From Acidobacteriota bacterium (lineage in GTDB: Bacteria; Acidobacteriota; Holophagae; Thermotomaculales; Thermotomaculaceae), in the NCBI GenBank assembly GCA_013152385.1, contig JAADGL010000010.1:1-64000 (forward strand): a DNA stretch of 64,000 nucleotides. Reading direction: 5' to 3'. Below the pieces are notes generated by a model. It was not told the DNA's origin. It saw only the letters and a program-made list of their open reading frames with translations, and did not search any database. The translations under genes and the position numbers were made by a program. Below are positions 50,113 through 58,340 of the stretch, in pieces. Positions within the stretch are counted from its first letter, which is position 1, and each line of letters begins with the position of its first letter.

Positions 50113-51915
50113 ATGAAGCTGCGAAGCTGTCTGGCTTTTTTATTTTTTCTGATACTGTTTGCAGGTGTTTTTTCCCCGCCTGCCCGGGCGGCGGATGAGG
50201 TTTACCTGAAAGGGGTTCCCGCAAAACTCAATGCCGGGAGTGTTGTTTCCGGGCCGAAAAATAAGGTGCAAAAGGCGGGTATGGTATTTCTGGAAACCGG
50301 CAGAGGGGTCAGGCAGACGGCTTCCGGCAAAAAGAGAAGTTTTCTTGTTATTCATCCGATTTTGTCCATTATTCCGCCGCTGGTGGCGATTTTATTTGCC
50401 CTGCTGTTCCGTCAGGTTATTTTGTCACTTTTGATGGGCGTTTTGCTGGGAGTCTGGATTACAGCCGGTTACAGGGTTCTTCCCGCAGTGCTGAATACCC
50501 TTTCCCGGGTCATCCCCGATTCCCTTGCCAGCCATGACCATATTTCCATCATCATTTTCAGTGTGCTTCTCGGCGGTATGGTGGGGATTATTTCCGCCAA
50601 CGGGGGAACACCGGCAATTGTGGATTTGGTTTTGCCCCGGATTCGCAGCCGCCGGGGGGCCCAGCTGGCCTGCTGGTTTTTAGGGTGTGCGATTTTCTTT
50701 GACGATTACGCAAACACGCTGATTGTCGGAAATACGATGCGGCCCATTACCGACCGCTACCGGGTCAGCCGGGAGAAACTTTCCTTTTTTGTGGATGCCA
50801 CAGCCGCCCCGGTGGCCAGTATGGCAATTATTTCCACCTGGATCGGATTTGAAGTGGGGGTTCTCACCGATGTTTTTCATTCCAGAGGGATTGCCATGGA
50901 CGGTTATTCCGCTTTTCTGTTTTCCATTCCCTATCTGTTTTATCCGATTTTTACGGTTATTTTCGGTTTTCTCCTCTCTGTGAGCGGCCGGGATTTCGGC
51001 CCGATGCTGAAAGCGGAACGCCGGGCTGTCCGCTATAATCTTCTTTTGTCTGAAAACGCGTCCCCCGCTGCCATGGAAACAAAAATGGGAGAACCCAGTC
51101 GGCCGGCGCTGGCTTTTATCCCCATTCTCGCAGTGATTTTTGTAACCCTCTGGGGGATTCTCTACACCGGTTATTCCGGGCAGTGGGCGCTCCGGGCGAT
51201 TTTCGCGAAGTCCGATAGCTTTGCGGCGTTGATCTGGGGGTCGGCCGCCGGTTGTTTTACCGCGGCGGTACTGTCCCTTTTCGCTCGCCGCCTGACGGTT
51301 TCCGGGGTACTGGACAGCTGGCTGGACGGAATCAAGTCCATGATGATGGCGGTGCTGATTTTGACGCTGGCATGGAGCCTCAGCCGGGTCTGTACCGATT
51401 TGAAAACAGCGGATTTTATTCTTTCGGTGGTTTCCACCCGGATGCCGATGTGGGCCATTCCTCTCCTTACGTTCCTTGTGGCGGCGGCGATGAGTTTTGC
51501 CACCGGAACATCCTGGGGAACGATGGCAATTACCTATCCGCTTCTGGTTCCGGTGGTTATCGGCACTCCGTATCTGTATCCCACCATCGCGGCGGTTTTG
51601 TCCGGCGCGGTGTTCGGTGATCATTGTTCCCCCATTTCCGATACTACCATCATGTCCTCTATGGCATCCGCCTGCGACCACGTGGACCATGTGCGAACCC
51701 AGATTCCCTACGCGCTGACGACGGCGGCTGCCGCGCTGGTGCTGGGTTACCTGCTCCTTGACCTCCGCATTCCCGCTGTTTTGATTTATGCCATCGGCGC
51801 TGCCGGTATGTGGCTGGTGCTGCGTTTTGTCGGCAAAAAAATCCCTGATACTGTTCCGGCGGGGGGGGACACAAAGATGGAGATGCCGGATACCGGAGCA
51901 GCGGGGCAGGGTTGA
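50113..51915 (+). CDS. nhaC: NhaC-family Na+/H+ antiporter
   Basis: The 600-residue protein has a cleavable-looking signal sequence (about residues 1-27) and a 50-residue polar head. About eleven helices follow with NhaC-family features: ANGGTPAIVDLVLPRI, FFDDYANTLIVGNTMRPITDRYRVSREKLSF (about 195-225), ATGTSWGTMAITYPLLVP and GAVFGDHCSPISDTTIMSS. It exchanges cytoplasmic Na+ for protons. The signal-like head is unusual for this family. It starts 5 bases after recA with no clear ribosome site of its own, so translation may depend on coupling. Confidence 0.9.
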   Translation: MKLRSCLAFLFFLILFAGVFSPPARAADEVYLKGVPAKLNAGSVVSGPKNKVQKAGMVFLETGRGVRQTASGKKRSFLVIHPILSIIPPLVAILFALLFRQVILSLLMGVLLGVWITAGYRVLPAVLNTLSRVIPDSLASHDHISIIIFSVLLGGMVGIISANGGTPAIVDLVLPRIRSRRGAQLACWFLGCAIFFDDYANTLIVGNTMRPITDRYRVSREKLSFFVDATAAPVASMAIISTWIGFEVGVLTDVFHSRGIAMDGYSAFLFSIPYLFYPIFTVIFGFLLSVSGRDFGPMLKAERRAVRYNLLLSENASPAAMETKMGEPSRPALAFIPILAVIFVTLWGILYTGYSGQWALRAIFAKSDSFAALIWGSAAGCFTAAVLSLFARRLTVSGVLDSWLDGIKSMMMAVLILTLAWSLSRVCTDLKTADFILSVVSTRMPMWAIPLLTFLVAAAMSFATGTSWGTMAITYPLLVPVVIGTPYLYPTIAAVLSGAVFGDHCSPISDTTIMSSMASACDHVDHVRTQIPYALTTAAAALVLGYLLLDLRIPAVLIYAIGAAGMWLVLRFVGKKIPDTVPAGGDTKMEMPDTGAAGQG

Positions 51916-51951
51916 AGTCAAGCCCCGGGCTGAGGGTGAATAAAAATTCGT

Positions 51952-53061
51952 TTAAGAATCGGATTCACCGGTACTTTGTGTTGTTTTTGAATTTTCCCTG
52001 CCGGTATTTTGCGATTTTTCTTCCAGAACTTCTTCAATAACGTGCATAAATGTTTCCACAAGTGCCTGCTCACCGGTTTTGGCGACCAGCCGGCCTTTTT
52101 TATAGATTGCGGCGTAGCCTTTCGCACCGCAGAGGGCAACATCTGCTTCTTTTGCCTCGCCGGGGCCGTTGACGGCACAGCCCATAACGGCAACGGTGAT
52201 AGCACCCCCCAGTTTTTCCACTTCCTGTTCAATCAACGGTGCGTATTTCCGGATGTTGAAGTCCAGCCTGCCGCAGGTGGGGCAGGAGATGAATTTGGGT
52301 GCGTTGGGCAGTATGCCCAATGCCCGGAGAATTTCCCGCCCGGCCAGTACTTCTTTGACAGGGCCGGCGGTGAGGGACACCCGGATGGTATCGCCGATGC
52401 CGTCAAGAAGCAGCGCGCCGATGCCGATATGGGATTTTACCAGTCCGATGTGTTCGGTTCCCGCTTCGGTTACCCCGATGTGCTGGGGGTAGTCAAAACG
52501 CTTTGCAAAGAGACGGCAGGCAGCCACGGTGCGGAATACGTCGGAAGCTTTGAGGGAGACTTTAATGTCGTTGAAGTTTAATTCTTCAAGGTAACGGATG
52601 TGGGAAGCGGCACTTTCCACCATGGCTTCCGGCGTCGCTCCGTATTTTTCCAGCAGTTCTTTTTCCAGTGAACCGGTGTTGACGCCGATGCGGATGGGGA
52701 TTCCGGCCCCGGCGCAGGCTTCTGCCACCGCCTTTACCCGTTCCCGGCTTCCGATGTTCCCGGGGTTGATTCGGAGCCCGTGGACACCGTTTTTCACCGC
52801 TTTCAGCGCAAGTTTGTGGTCGAAATGGATGTCTGCGATGACGGGAAGCGGGGATTGTGAAACGATTTCAGCCAGGGCATCCGCAGCTTCACTGTCCGGT
52901 ACCGCTACCCGGACGATGTCGCAGCCGGCGGCGGAGATTTCCCGGATTTGGGCGATTGTTGCCGCCGCATCCCGGGTGTCAGTTTTTGTCATGGTCTGGA
53001 CCGATACCGGATTTCCTCCGCCGATGGCCACCGGCCCCACGTGAACCGTTCTCGTTGGCAT
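51952..53061 (-). CDS. ispG: 4-hydroxy-3-methylbut-2-enyl diphosphate synthase
   Basis: The 369-residue protein catalyses the sixth MEP-pathway step, using a 4Fe-4S cluster. Features are VHVGPVAIGGGNPVSVQTMTKTDTRD at the start, INPGNIGSRERV (about 97-108) and the C-terminal cluster ligands in ISCPTCGRLDFN (about 256-267) and VAVMGCAVNGPGEAKEAD (about 289-306), with a conserved Glu. The C-terminal 25 residues (Ser/Thr/Glu-rich) are extra. It is last in the operon with rseP and dxr; the dxr product feeds the same pathway. Confidence 0.96.
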   Translation of the reverse strand: MPTRTVHVGPVAIGGGNPVSVQTMTKTDTRDAAATIAQIREISAAGCDIVRVAVPDSEAADALAEIVSQSPLPVIADIHFDHKLALKAVKNGVHGLRINPGNIGSRERVKAVAEACAGAGIPIRIGVNTGSLEKELLEKYGATPEAMVESAASHIRYLEELNFNDIKVSLKASDVFRTVAACRLFAKRFDYPQHIGVTEAGTEHIGLVKSHIGIGALLLDGIGDTIRVSLTAGPVKEVLAGREILRALGILPNAPKFISCPTCGRLDFNIRKYAPLIEQEVEKLGGAITVAVMGCAVNGPGEAKEADVALCGAKGYAAIYKKGRLVAKTGEQALVETFMHVIEEVLEEKSQNTGRENSKTTQSTGESDS

Positions 53062-53081
53062 TTTTCGGTTTGCCCTGCCGG

Positions 53082-54410
53082 CTACCAGCCGATATTCAGG
53101 TTTTTCAGAATGTCACTGATGATGACCACCACCATAAGCGCAACCAGGAGAAAGAACCCGACAGAGGTGATTTTTTCTTTCAGTTTAAAGCTGAAGTCTC
53201 TCCGGCGTACCGCTTCCAGCGCCAGGATGGTGACGTGGCCGCCATCCAGCATCGGAATTGGCAATAAATTGAAAATACCAAGCTGTAATGAAATCATGGC
53301 CATGAGGTAGAGGAAGGAAAGGGCTCCGCTGCGGGCTGCCTGTCCGGATAACCGGGCGATGTCCACCGGACCGGATATGCTGCGGATCGACAGATGTCCC
53401 GTGACCAGTTTCCCCAGTACGGTAAAGGTTAACGCCGTGATGCGGCTGATATCTCTTCCGCTTTGAATCAAAGCTTTGCCGAATCCCAATTTGATCAGGC
53501 GGTAGGGTTCTTCCAGATAAACGCCGATTTTGTGATTTCCGGGTTCCCCCATGGGAGTTACGGTAATCGGTATTTTGCTGCCGGAACGGTTGACAACGAT
53601 TTCAATGGTTTTTCCGGCTGTCTTTTCAATGGCAGATTGGCATTGTTCAATACCGCTGGTAATAGGTTTCCCGTTGATTGACAGGATTTCATCTCCTTTT
53701 TTCAGTCCGGCCTTTTCTGCGGGGGAATTCTCCAGAAGGGCCTGAATCTGAACCGGCCGGTAGGGTGAAACTCCGAGAAATCCTGCGTCGTCCCGGCCTT
53801 TTGAAATGAGTTTTACCGGAAGGGTGAGAAGCCTTCCGTCCCGGTCCACCACCAGTTTCGCTTCATGGTTCGGGTTGGTGGCAACGAGCAATTGCAGGGC
53901 GCTCCAGCTTTTGACCCGGGTTCCGTCGAAAGAAATAATTCTGTCGCCGGTTTTCAGATTGGCAACAAACGCGGGAGAGGACGGATCAACAGCGCCTACC
54001 ACCGGTGTGGAGGAATGCCACAGGGGTTCTGCGCGTCGCACCATGTTGATGGCGGTAAGAAGAAAAAATGCCAGAATAATATTAAAAGCAGCACCCATTA
54101 CCAGAATGATAAACCGCTGCCAGCGGGGTTTCAGGTTGAAATTTCCCGGCTCTTCCACTTCGGCGTCTTCGGGGTTTTCTCCCAGCATGGCGACATAGCC
54201 GCCAAGGGGAATCAGGGAAAACTGATATTCGGTCTCTCCTTTTTTAATTGAAAAGAGTTTTTTTCCGAAACCGATGGAAAACACTTTTACATTAACTTTA
54301 AAGAGTTTTGCCATGAGAAAATGCCCGGTTTCATGGATGAGGATCAGTATCCCCAGCATAATGGCCATGGCAAGTACATTTCCGAGATACGGGATACTAA
54401 AAACGCCCAC
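53082..54410 (-). CDS. rseP: Site-2 protease RseP family (M50)
   Basis: The 442-residue inner-membrane metalloprotease has the zinc motif HETGH (residues 26-30) in the first helix and the LDGGH motif (about 388-392) in the third. Between them are two PDZ domains (about 120-205 and 205-290; GLKKGDEILSINGKPI is the second one's ligand loop). It cleaves transmembrane segments in envelope-stress signalling and signal-peptide clean-up. Its start overlaps the dxr end by 14 bases. No anti-sigma factor substrate gene is nearby. Confidence 0.95.
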   Translation of the reverse strand: MGVFSIPYLGNVLAMAIMLGILILIHETGHFLMAKLFKVNVKVFSIGFGKKLFSIKKGETEYQFSLIPLGGYVAMLGENPEDAEVEEPGNFNLKPRWQRFIILVMGAAFNIILAFFLLTAINMVRRAEPLWHSSTPVVGAVDPSSPAFVANLKTGDRIISFDGTRVKSWSALQLLVATNPNHEAKLVVDRDGRLLTLPVKLISKGRDDAGFLGVSPYRPVQIQALLENSPAEKAGLKKGDEILSINGKPITSGIEQCQSAIEKTAGKTIEIVVNRSGSKIPITVTPMGEPGNHKIGVYLEEPYRLIKLGFGKALIQSGRDISRITALTFTVLGKLVTGHLSIRSISGPVDIARLSGQAARSGALSFLYLMAMISLQLGIFNLLPIPMLDGGHVTILALEAVRRRDFSFKLKEKITSVGFFLLVALMVVVIISDILKNLNIGW

Positions 54411-55551
54411 GTTCTACCTCCGTTTCTGCCTGTTTCTTAATTTGTTTGTCCAGTTCCATGACTTCCTCCACTGTATCCGGATGGGGAATGTCAATTATGT
54501 TCAGCATATGCTCAATCAACGCCGGAATCCCGGAAAACGGGATTTTTCTGTTTAAAAACGCCCGCACCGCCACTTCGTTGGCACTGTTGAGAACAATTCT
54601 CTGGGTGGCGCCGGTTTTCCCCGCGCGGTACGCCAGATCCAGACAGCGGAAAGTTGTCCGATCCGGATCATGAAAATCCAGGGAGAAGCTTCCCTCAATG
54701 GGGAAACGGAACGACTGTTTTTCCGGCCGTCCGGGATAGTATAACGCATATTGAATGGGAAGTTGCATGTCTGTGATGCCAATTTGTGCCAGAATGGACC
54801 CGTCCCGGAATTCCACCATGGAATGAACCACAGACTGGGGGTGAATTTTCACACGTATTTTTGAATACGGAATCCGGAAAAGGAAGTGGGCTTCGATAAC
54901 TTCCAGCCCTTTGTTCATCAGGGTGGCGGAATCAATGGTTACTTTATTTCCCATGGACCATGTGGGATGTTTCAGCGCTTCTTTTACACTGACGGCTGCC
55001 AGCTGTTCATGGGCCAGGCCGAAAAACGGGCCACCGGATGCGGTGAGAATCAGGGATTCCACTTCTTTTGCTTTCCCCCCGCGCAGGCATTGATGAATGG
55101 CATTGTGCTCACTGTCCACCGGTATAATTTCGGCACCTGACGCGGCACATTCCCGGCGGATAAGGTCCCCCCCTGCCACCAGGGATTCTTTGTTGGCCAG
55201 TGCCACCCGTTTGGCGTGACGGATGGCGTGAACGGTGGGTAGCAGCCCGGCTGTGCCGACAATGGCGGAAACCGCGATGTCGCAGTCCAGCTTCAACGCT
55301 TCATCAAACGGCAGAAAGGCGGTTCCCGGAGTGTTTTCTTTCAGAAAACGGGCCAGTTCACTGGCTTTTTCCGGATTGTGAATCGCGGCAAAGCGGGGGT
55401 GAAATTCAACCACCTGCGCTTTCAATTTATCAAGATTGTCCCCTGCTGAAAGAAGGTTAACGGAAAATATTTCCCGGGCGCTGCGAATTATTTTCAGTGT
55501 GCTGGTTCCGATGGAACCGGTGGAACCCAGGATGTTAACGCTTTTCTGCAT
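54397..55551 (-). CDS. dxr: 1-deoxy-D-xylulose 5-phosphate reductoisomerase
   Basis: The 384-residue NADPH-dependent enzyme makes 2-C-methyl-D-erythritol 4-phosphate. It opens with the nucleotide-binding NILGSTGSIGTSTL (about 5-18). It contains ALANKESLVAGG (about 118-129), PVDSEHNAIHQCL (about 142-154) with metal and substrate residues, LTASGGPF (about 167-174) and HPTWSMGNKVTIDSATLMNKGLEVIEAHFLF (about 191-221). It starts one base after cdsA stops and overlaps rseP at its end. Confidence 0.97.
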   Translation of the reverse strand: MQKSVNILGSTGSIGTSTLKIIRSAREIFSVNLLSAGDNLDKLKAQVVEFHPRFAAIHNPEKASELARFLKENTPGTAFLPFDEALKLDCDIAVSAIVGTAGLLPTVHAIRHAKRVALANKESLVAGGDLIRRECAASGAEIIPVDSEHNAIHQCLRGGKAKEVESLILTASGGPFFGLAHEQLAAVSVKEALKHPTWSMGNKVTIDSATLMNKGLEVIEAHFLFRIPYSKIRVKIHPQSVVHSMVEFRDGSILAQIGITDMQLPIQYALYYPGRPEKQSFRFPIEGSFSLDFHDPDRTTFRCLDLAYRAGKTGATQRIVLNSANEVAVRAFLNRKIPFSGIPALIEHMLNIIDIPHPDTVEEVMELDKQIKKQAETEVERGRF

Positions 55552-55552
55552 C

Positions 55553-56392
55553 TTACATGAAATAAATAAAATAGTAGTACATCAGTGGGGCACTCAAAGC
55601 AAAGGAATCCAGACGGTCCAGCAGCCCTCCGTGGCCGGGAATCAATCCGGCACTGTCTTTGATGCCGGCCCGGCGTTTCCACATGGATTCAATGAGGTCG
55701 CCCATGATTCCGGTGATACCGACCACGAGGCTGATGACAATAACATCCTGCCAGGAGAGCCGGGTAAAGAACCAGAATTTTGCAACAGTGGCACCGGCAA
55801 AGTTGAATACCAAATTGGCAATGGCGCCTTCAACTGATTTGCCCGGGCTGATTTTCGGCGCCAACTTGTGTTTCCCAATCAGGGAGCCGAAAATATAGGC
55901 GCCGGTGTCTCCCAGCCAGACCACAATGAACAGGGTAAAAACCAGATCCGCCCCCATTCCCGGATAACCGTGATAGGCGTGGGCGTCGGAGCTTTTCAAT
56001 GCCACCATGTACGCGGCGGGAATCGCAAGGTAAAGTACCCCGAGAAAGGTCAGCGCGGTGGCTTCCAGGCTCTGCTGAATGTCCCGGTCAATGAGGAGTG
56101 AATAGAGCATGACCATGACAAATCCCCCGGACAGTGCCAGATGCGCCGGAATGGTCGGTACCAGAAATGATGCCGCCAGCGCTTCCATCATCAGGAAAGC
56201 GGGAACGCTGTAAAATCCTTTTCCCAATTTGTCCGCAAGGCGGTGAAATTCAAATGTTCCGAGGAAGAGAACCAGGGTAATCAGCGCAAAAAAATACCCC
56301 ACCGGCAGGTATTTGACAATGTAGAAAAAGAGGGGGACAAAAATCAGGGTTGTAATCGCCCTGAGTGCAAATTTTCTGGGATTAATCGCCAT
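55553..56392 (-). CDS. cdsA: Phosphatidate cytidylyltransferase
   Basis: The 279-residue membrane enzyme makes CDP-diacylglycerol from CTP and phosphatidic acid. It has about eight helices and the C-terminal signature GDLIESMWKRRAGIKDSAGLIPGHGGLLDRLDSF (about 227-260), with the D..ES.....KD...PGHGG...R.DS pattern. ATG 56392 is preferred because GGAGG is five bases upstream; the in-frame ATG at 56404 overlaps that site. It overlaps the uppS end by 11 bases. Confidence 0.95.
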   Translation of the reverse strand: MAINPRKFALRAITTLIFVPLFFYIVKYLPVGYFFALITLVLFLGTFEFHRLADKLGKGFYSVPAFLMMEALAASFLVPTIPAHLALSGGFVMVMLYSLLIDRDIQQSLEATALTFLGVLYLAIPAAYMVALKSSDAHAYHGYPGMGADLVFTLFIVVWLGDTGAYIFGSLIGKHKLAPKISPGKSVEGAIANLVFNFAGATVAKFWFFTRLSWQDVIVISLVVGITGIMGDLIESMWKRRAGIKDSAGLIPGHGGLLDRLDSFALSAPLMYYYFIYFM

Positions 56393-57137
56393 GTATGCCT
56401 CCAAAGCGCCGGACCCGGCCCTGAAAATCCAGCAGTGCTTTCAGCATCTGCGTCGTGTCAAAATCAGGCCACAGGACATCGGTGAAATATAATTCCGTAT
56501 ATGCAAGCTGCCAGAGGAGAAAATTACTGATACGCTGTTCTCCCGAGGTTCGAATCAACAAATCCGGATCCGAAAGTCCCGCGGTGTACAGCTCCTGCCT
56601 GAAACGGGCTTCTGTCAATTCGTCAGGTTGAATCCCGCTTTTCAGCAGGCGCCGGGCCGCTGTCAGTATCTCTGCCCGTCCACCGTAATTCAGTGCCACA
56701 TTAAAACACAGGCGGGTGTTGTTCTTCGTTTCTTCTTCAACCCGGTAAATCCCTTTCCGGATGGGTTCCGGGAGTTTGGAAATGTCGCCAAGCGCCCGCA
56801 TCCGGATTCCTTTTTCCATCAGTTTTGCCAGTTCAATCCTCATGAACTGGCGAAGAAGGGTCATCAGAACACTGACCTCCATCGGCGGCCTTGTCCAGTT
56901 TTCGGTGGAAAATGCAAATAAGGTGATATTTCCGATACCCAGGTTCAACACCGTGTCCAAAGCGTTCCGAATCGCCTTTACCCCGGCTTTGTGCCCCTTC
57001 GCCCGGCTCAGGTTCCGCTGTTTTGCCCAGCGGCCGTTTCCATCCATGATAATGGCCACATGTTCCGGCAAACGGGAGGAATCCAATCTTTCCCAGAGTA
57101 TTTTTTCGGCAGGCGCTGTGTTTTCCGGTGCGTTCAT
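56382..57137 (-). CDS. uppS: Undecaprenyl (di-trans,poly-cis) diphosphate synthase
   Basis: The 251-residue cis-prenyltransferase makes the lipid carrier for peptidoglycan. The signature HVAIIMDGNGRWAKQRNLSRAKGHKAGVKAIR (about 24-55) contains the catalytic Asp, and the C-terminal DPDLLIRTSGEQRISNFLLWQLAYTELYFTDVLWPDF (about 197-233) closes it. An N-terminal extension of about 20 residues precedes the domain. Its start overlaps the stop of the upstream polyprenyl synthase by one base (TGATG), so translation is coupled. Confidence 0.96.
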   Translation of the reverse strand: MNAPENTAPAEKILWERLDSSRLPEHVAIIMDGNGRWAKQRNLSRAKGHKAGVKAIRNALDTVLNLGIGNITLFAFSTENWTRPPMEVSVLMTLLRQFMRIELAKLMEKGIRMRALGDISKLPEPIRKGIYRVEEETKNNTRLCFNVALNYGGRAEILTAARRLLKSGIQPDELTEARFRQELYTAGLSDPDLLIRTSGEQRISNFLLWQLAYTELYFTDVLWPDFDTTQMLKALLDFQGRVRRFGGIHGD

Positions 57138-58102
57138 CAGAAATCCCTTTCCGTGATAAAAGCACAGATTTTACGGAACACTCCGGTGTATCGGTTTTCC
57201 GTAAATCCGTTCAGTTGTTCCAGTGCTCCGTGAATGCGGTCTTTTGCCAGTTGGATGGTTTCCGCGAGAAAGCCTCTGTCCCGGAGTTCCCGGGTCAGTA
57301 TTTCTCCGTCTGCTGCTGAAATTTCCCGGTTCTGGAACACCCTTTTTGCAATGGCGGTTACGACCGGATTATTCTTTTCCAGTGCCAGAAGAACCGGCAG
57401 CGTCGCCTTCCCCTCTTTCAAGTCAATAAGGCGTGGTTTTCCCAGTTTGTCATCGGCGATATAATCCAGGCAGTCGTCAATCAGCTGGAAAGCAAGGCCG
57501 ATATTTTCGCCGATTCTGAAGCCGGTTTCAGCCTTGCCCCTTCCGGATTGAAGAACAATGGGCACCCCGCAGCAGCCGCCGAACAGCACAGCGGTTTTCA
57601 GCCGGATAATCTCAAAATAGCGTTCCCGGGACGGGGGAAAACGGAAGGCAGTGGCATTTTGCAACAGTTCCCCGCTGACCAGTTCCCGGGTAATCCGCGA
57701 AATTTCTTCCAGTGCTTCAATGTGTTTCAGTTCCACCGCAAGGCGCATGGCGGAAGAAAACACAAAATCGCCGTAAAGAACGGTCAATGTATTGTCCCAT
57801 TTCGCGTTATGAGTTGCATGGCCCCGGCGGGTCTTTGCGTTATCAATCACATCATCGTGAATCAGTGTGGAGGTGTGCAGCAGTTCAAAGCAGGCGCCCA
57901 GTTTCAGTATCTGTTCCATGTCCAGCCCCGCAATATGGCCGAACAGAATGGTAATGGCCGGGCGGAGCTTTTTCCCGGTTTTTTCCAGGGTATGGGTGTT
58001 GAACGACTGAATCTCATCGTAAGGGGTTTTCAGGTATTCTGCCAGCAGTCGGTCGATTTGCTTCAATTCACCGGCAATGGGGTTCAGAACTTGAATAGAC
58101 AA
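57137..58102 (-). CDS. Trans-polyprenyl diphosphate synthase (octaprenyl/heptaprenyl type)
   Basis: The 321-residue enzyme has the first aspartate-rich motif in LIHDDVIDNAKTRRG (DDVID, about 83-87) and the second in QLIDDCLDYI (about 210). LEKTGKKLRPAI supplies substrate-binding Lys/Arg, with bulky residues before DDVID as in long-chain synthases. It builds the trans-polyprenyl tail of quinones. A TTG start at 58102 is preferred: GAGGAG lies 6 bases upstream and the length fits the family, whereas ATG choices upstream add 41 unrelated residues. Chain length is not predictable by eye. Confidence 0.92.
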   Translation of the reverse strand: MSIQVLNPIAGELKQIDRLLAEYLKTPYDEIQSFNTHTLEKTGKKLRPAITILFGHIAGLDMEQILKLGACFELLHTSTLIHDDVIDNAKTRRGHATHNAKWDNTLTVLYGDFVFSSAMRLAVELKHIEALEEISRITRELVSGELLQNATAFRFPPSRERYFEIIRLKTAVLFGGCCGVPIVLQSGRGKAETGFRIGENIGLAFQLIDDCLDYIADDKLGKPRLIDLKEGKATLPVLLALEKNNPVVTAIAKRVFQNREISAADGEILTRELRDRGFLAETIQLAKDRIHGALEQLNGFTENRYTGVFRKICAFITERDF

Positions 58103-58134
58103 ACAAAACTCCTCATAGAAACGGTTCGAAAGGC

Positions 58135-58143
58135 ATTGTAGCA
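58135..58143 (-). promoter_or_regulatory. Extended -10 promoter of the isoprenoid/lipid operon
   Basis: On the minus strand TG-C-TACAAT lies about 33 bases before the TTG start of the polyprenyl synthase. No convincing -35 is seen. All six genes to ispG could be transcribed from it. Confidence 0.5.
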
Positions 58144-58266
58144 CAAAAGCCCGCCGAGACAGAACGAAAGTCCGGCCGTATACGGGGAAGATGTGCCGGC
58201 AAAACAGCCTGCGGAATGAAAACACCTTTCCCGTGCTGCTTGAAACCTCATCCGGATTAAATCATA

Positions 58267-58295
58267 TTTACTTTGTTTATTTCATCATGTAAAAT
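58267..58295 (+). promoter_or_regulatory. Promoter of the hybrid kinase gene
   Basis: TTTACT (58267-58272) and TAAAAT (58290-58295) are spaced by 17 bases, leaving a leader of about 40 bases with GGAGGGG before the ATG. Confidence 0.55.
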
Positions 58296-58340
58296 CAGAA
58301 GAGTTACTAACAAATATATGGAAAAGCGGAGGGGCACTGT

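Noticed and set aside
50680-51921. 413-codon open frame on the minus strand
   Set aside because: It is antisense to the NhaC antiporter and encodes a His/Arg/Gly-rich, low-complexity-like product with no motif.
58102-58225. Longer start for the polyprenyl synthase
   Set aside because: The extra 41 residues have no family counterpart and overlap the operon promoter; TTG 58102 has a good ribosome site.
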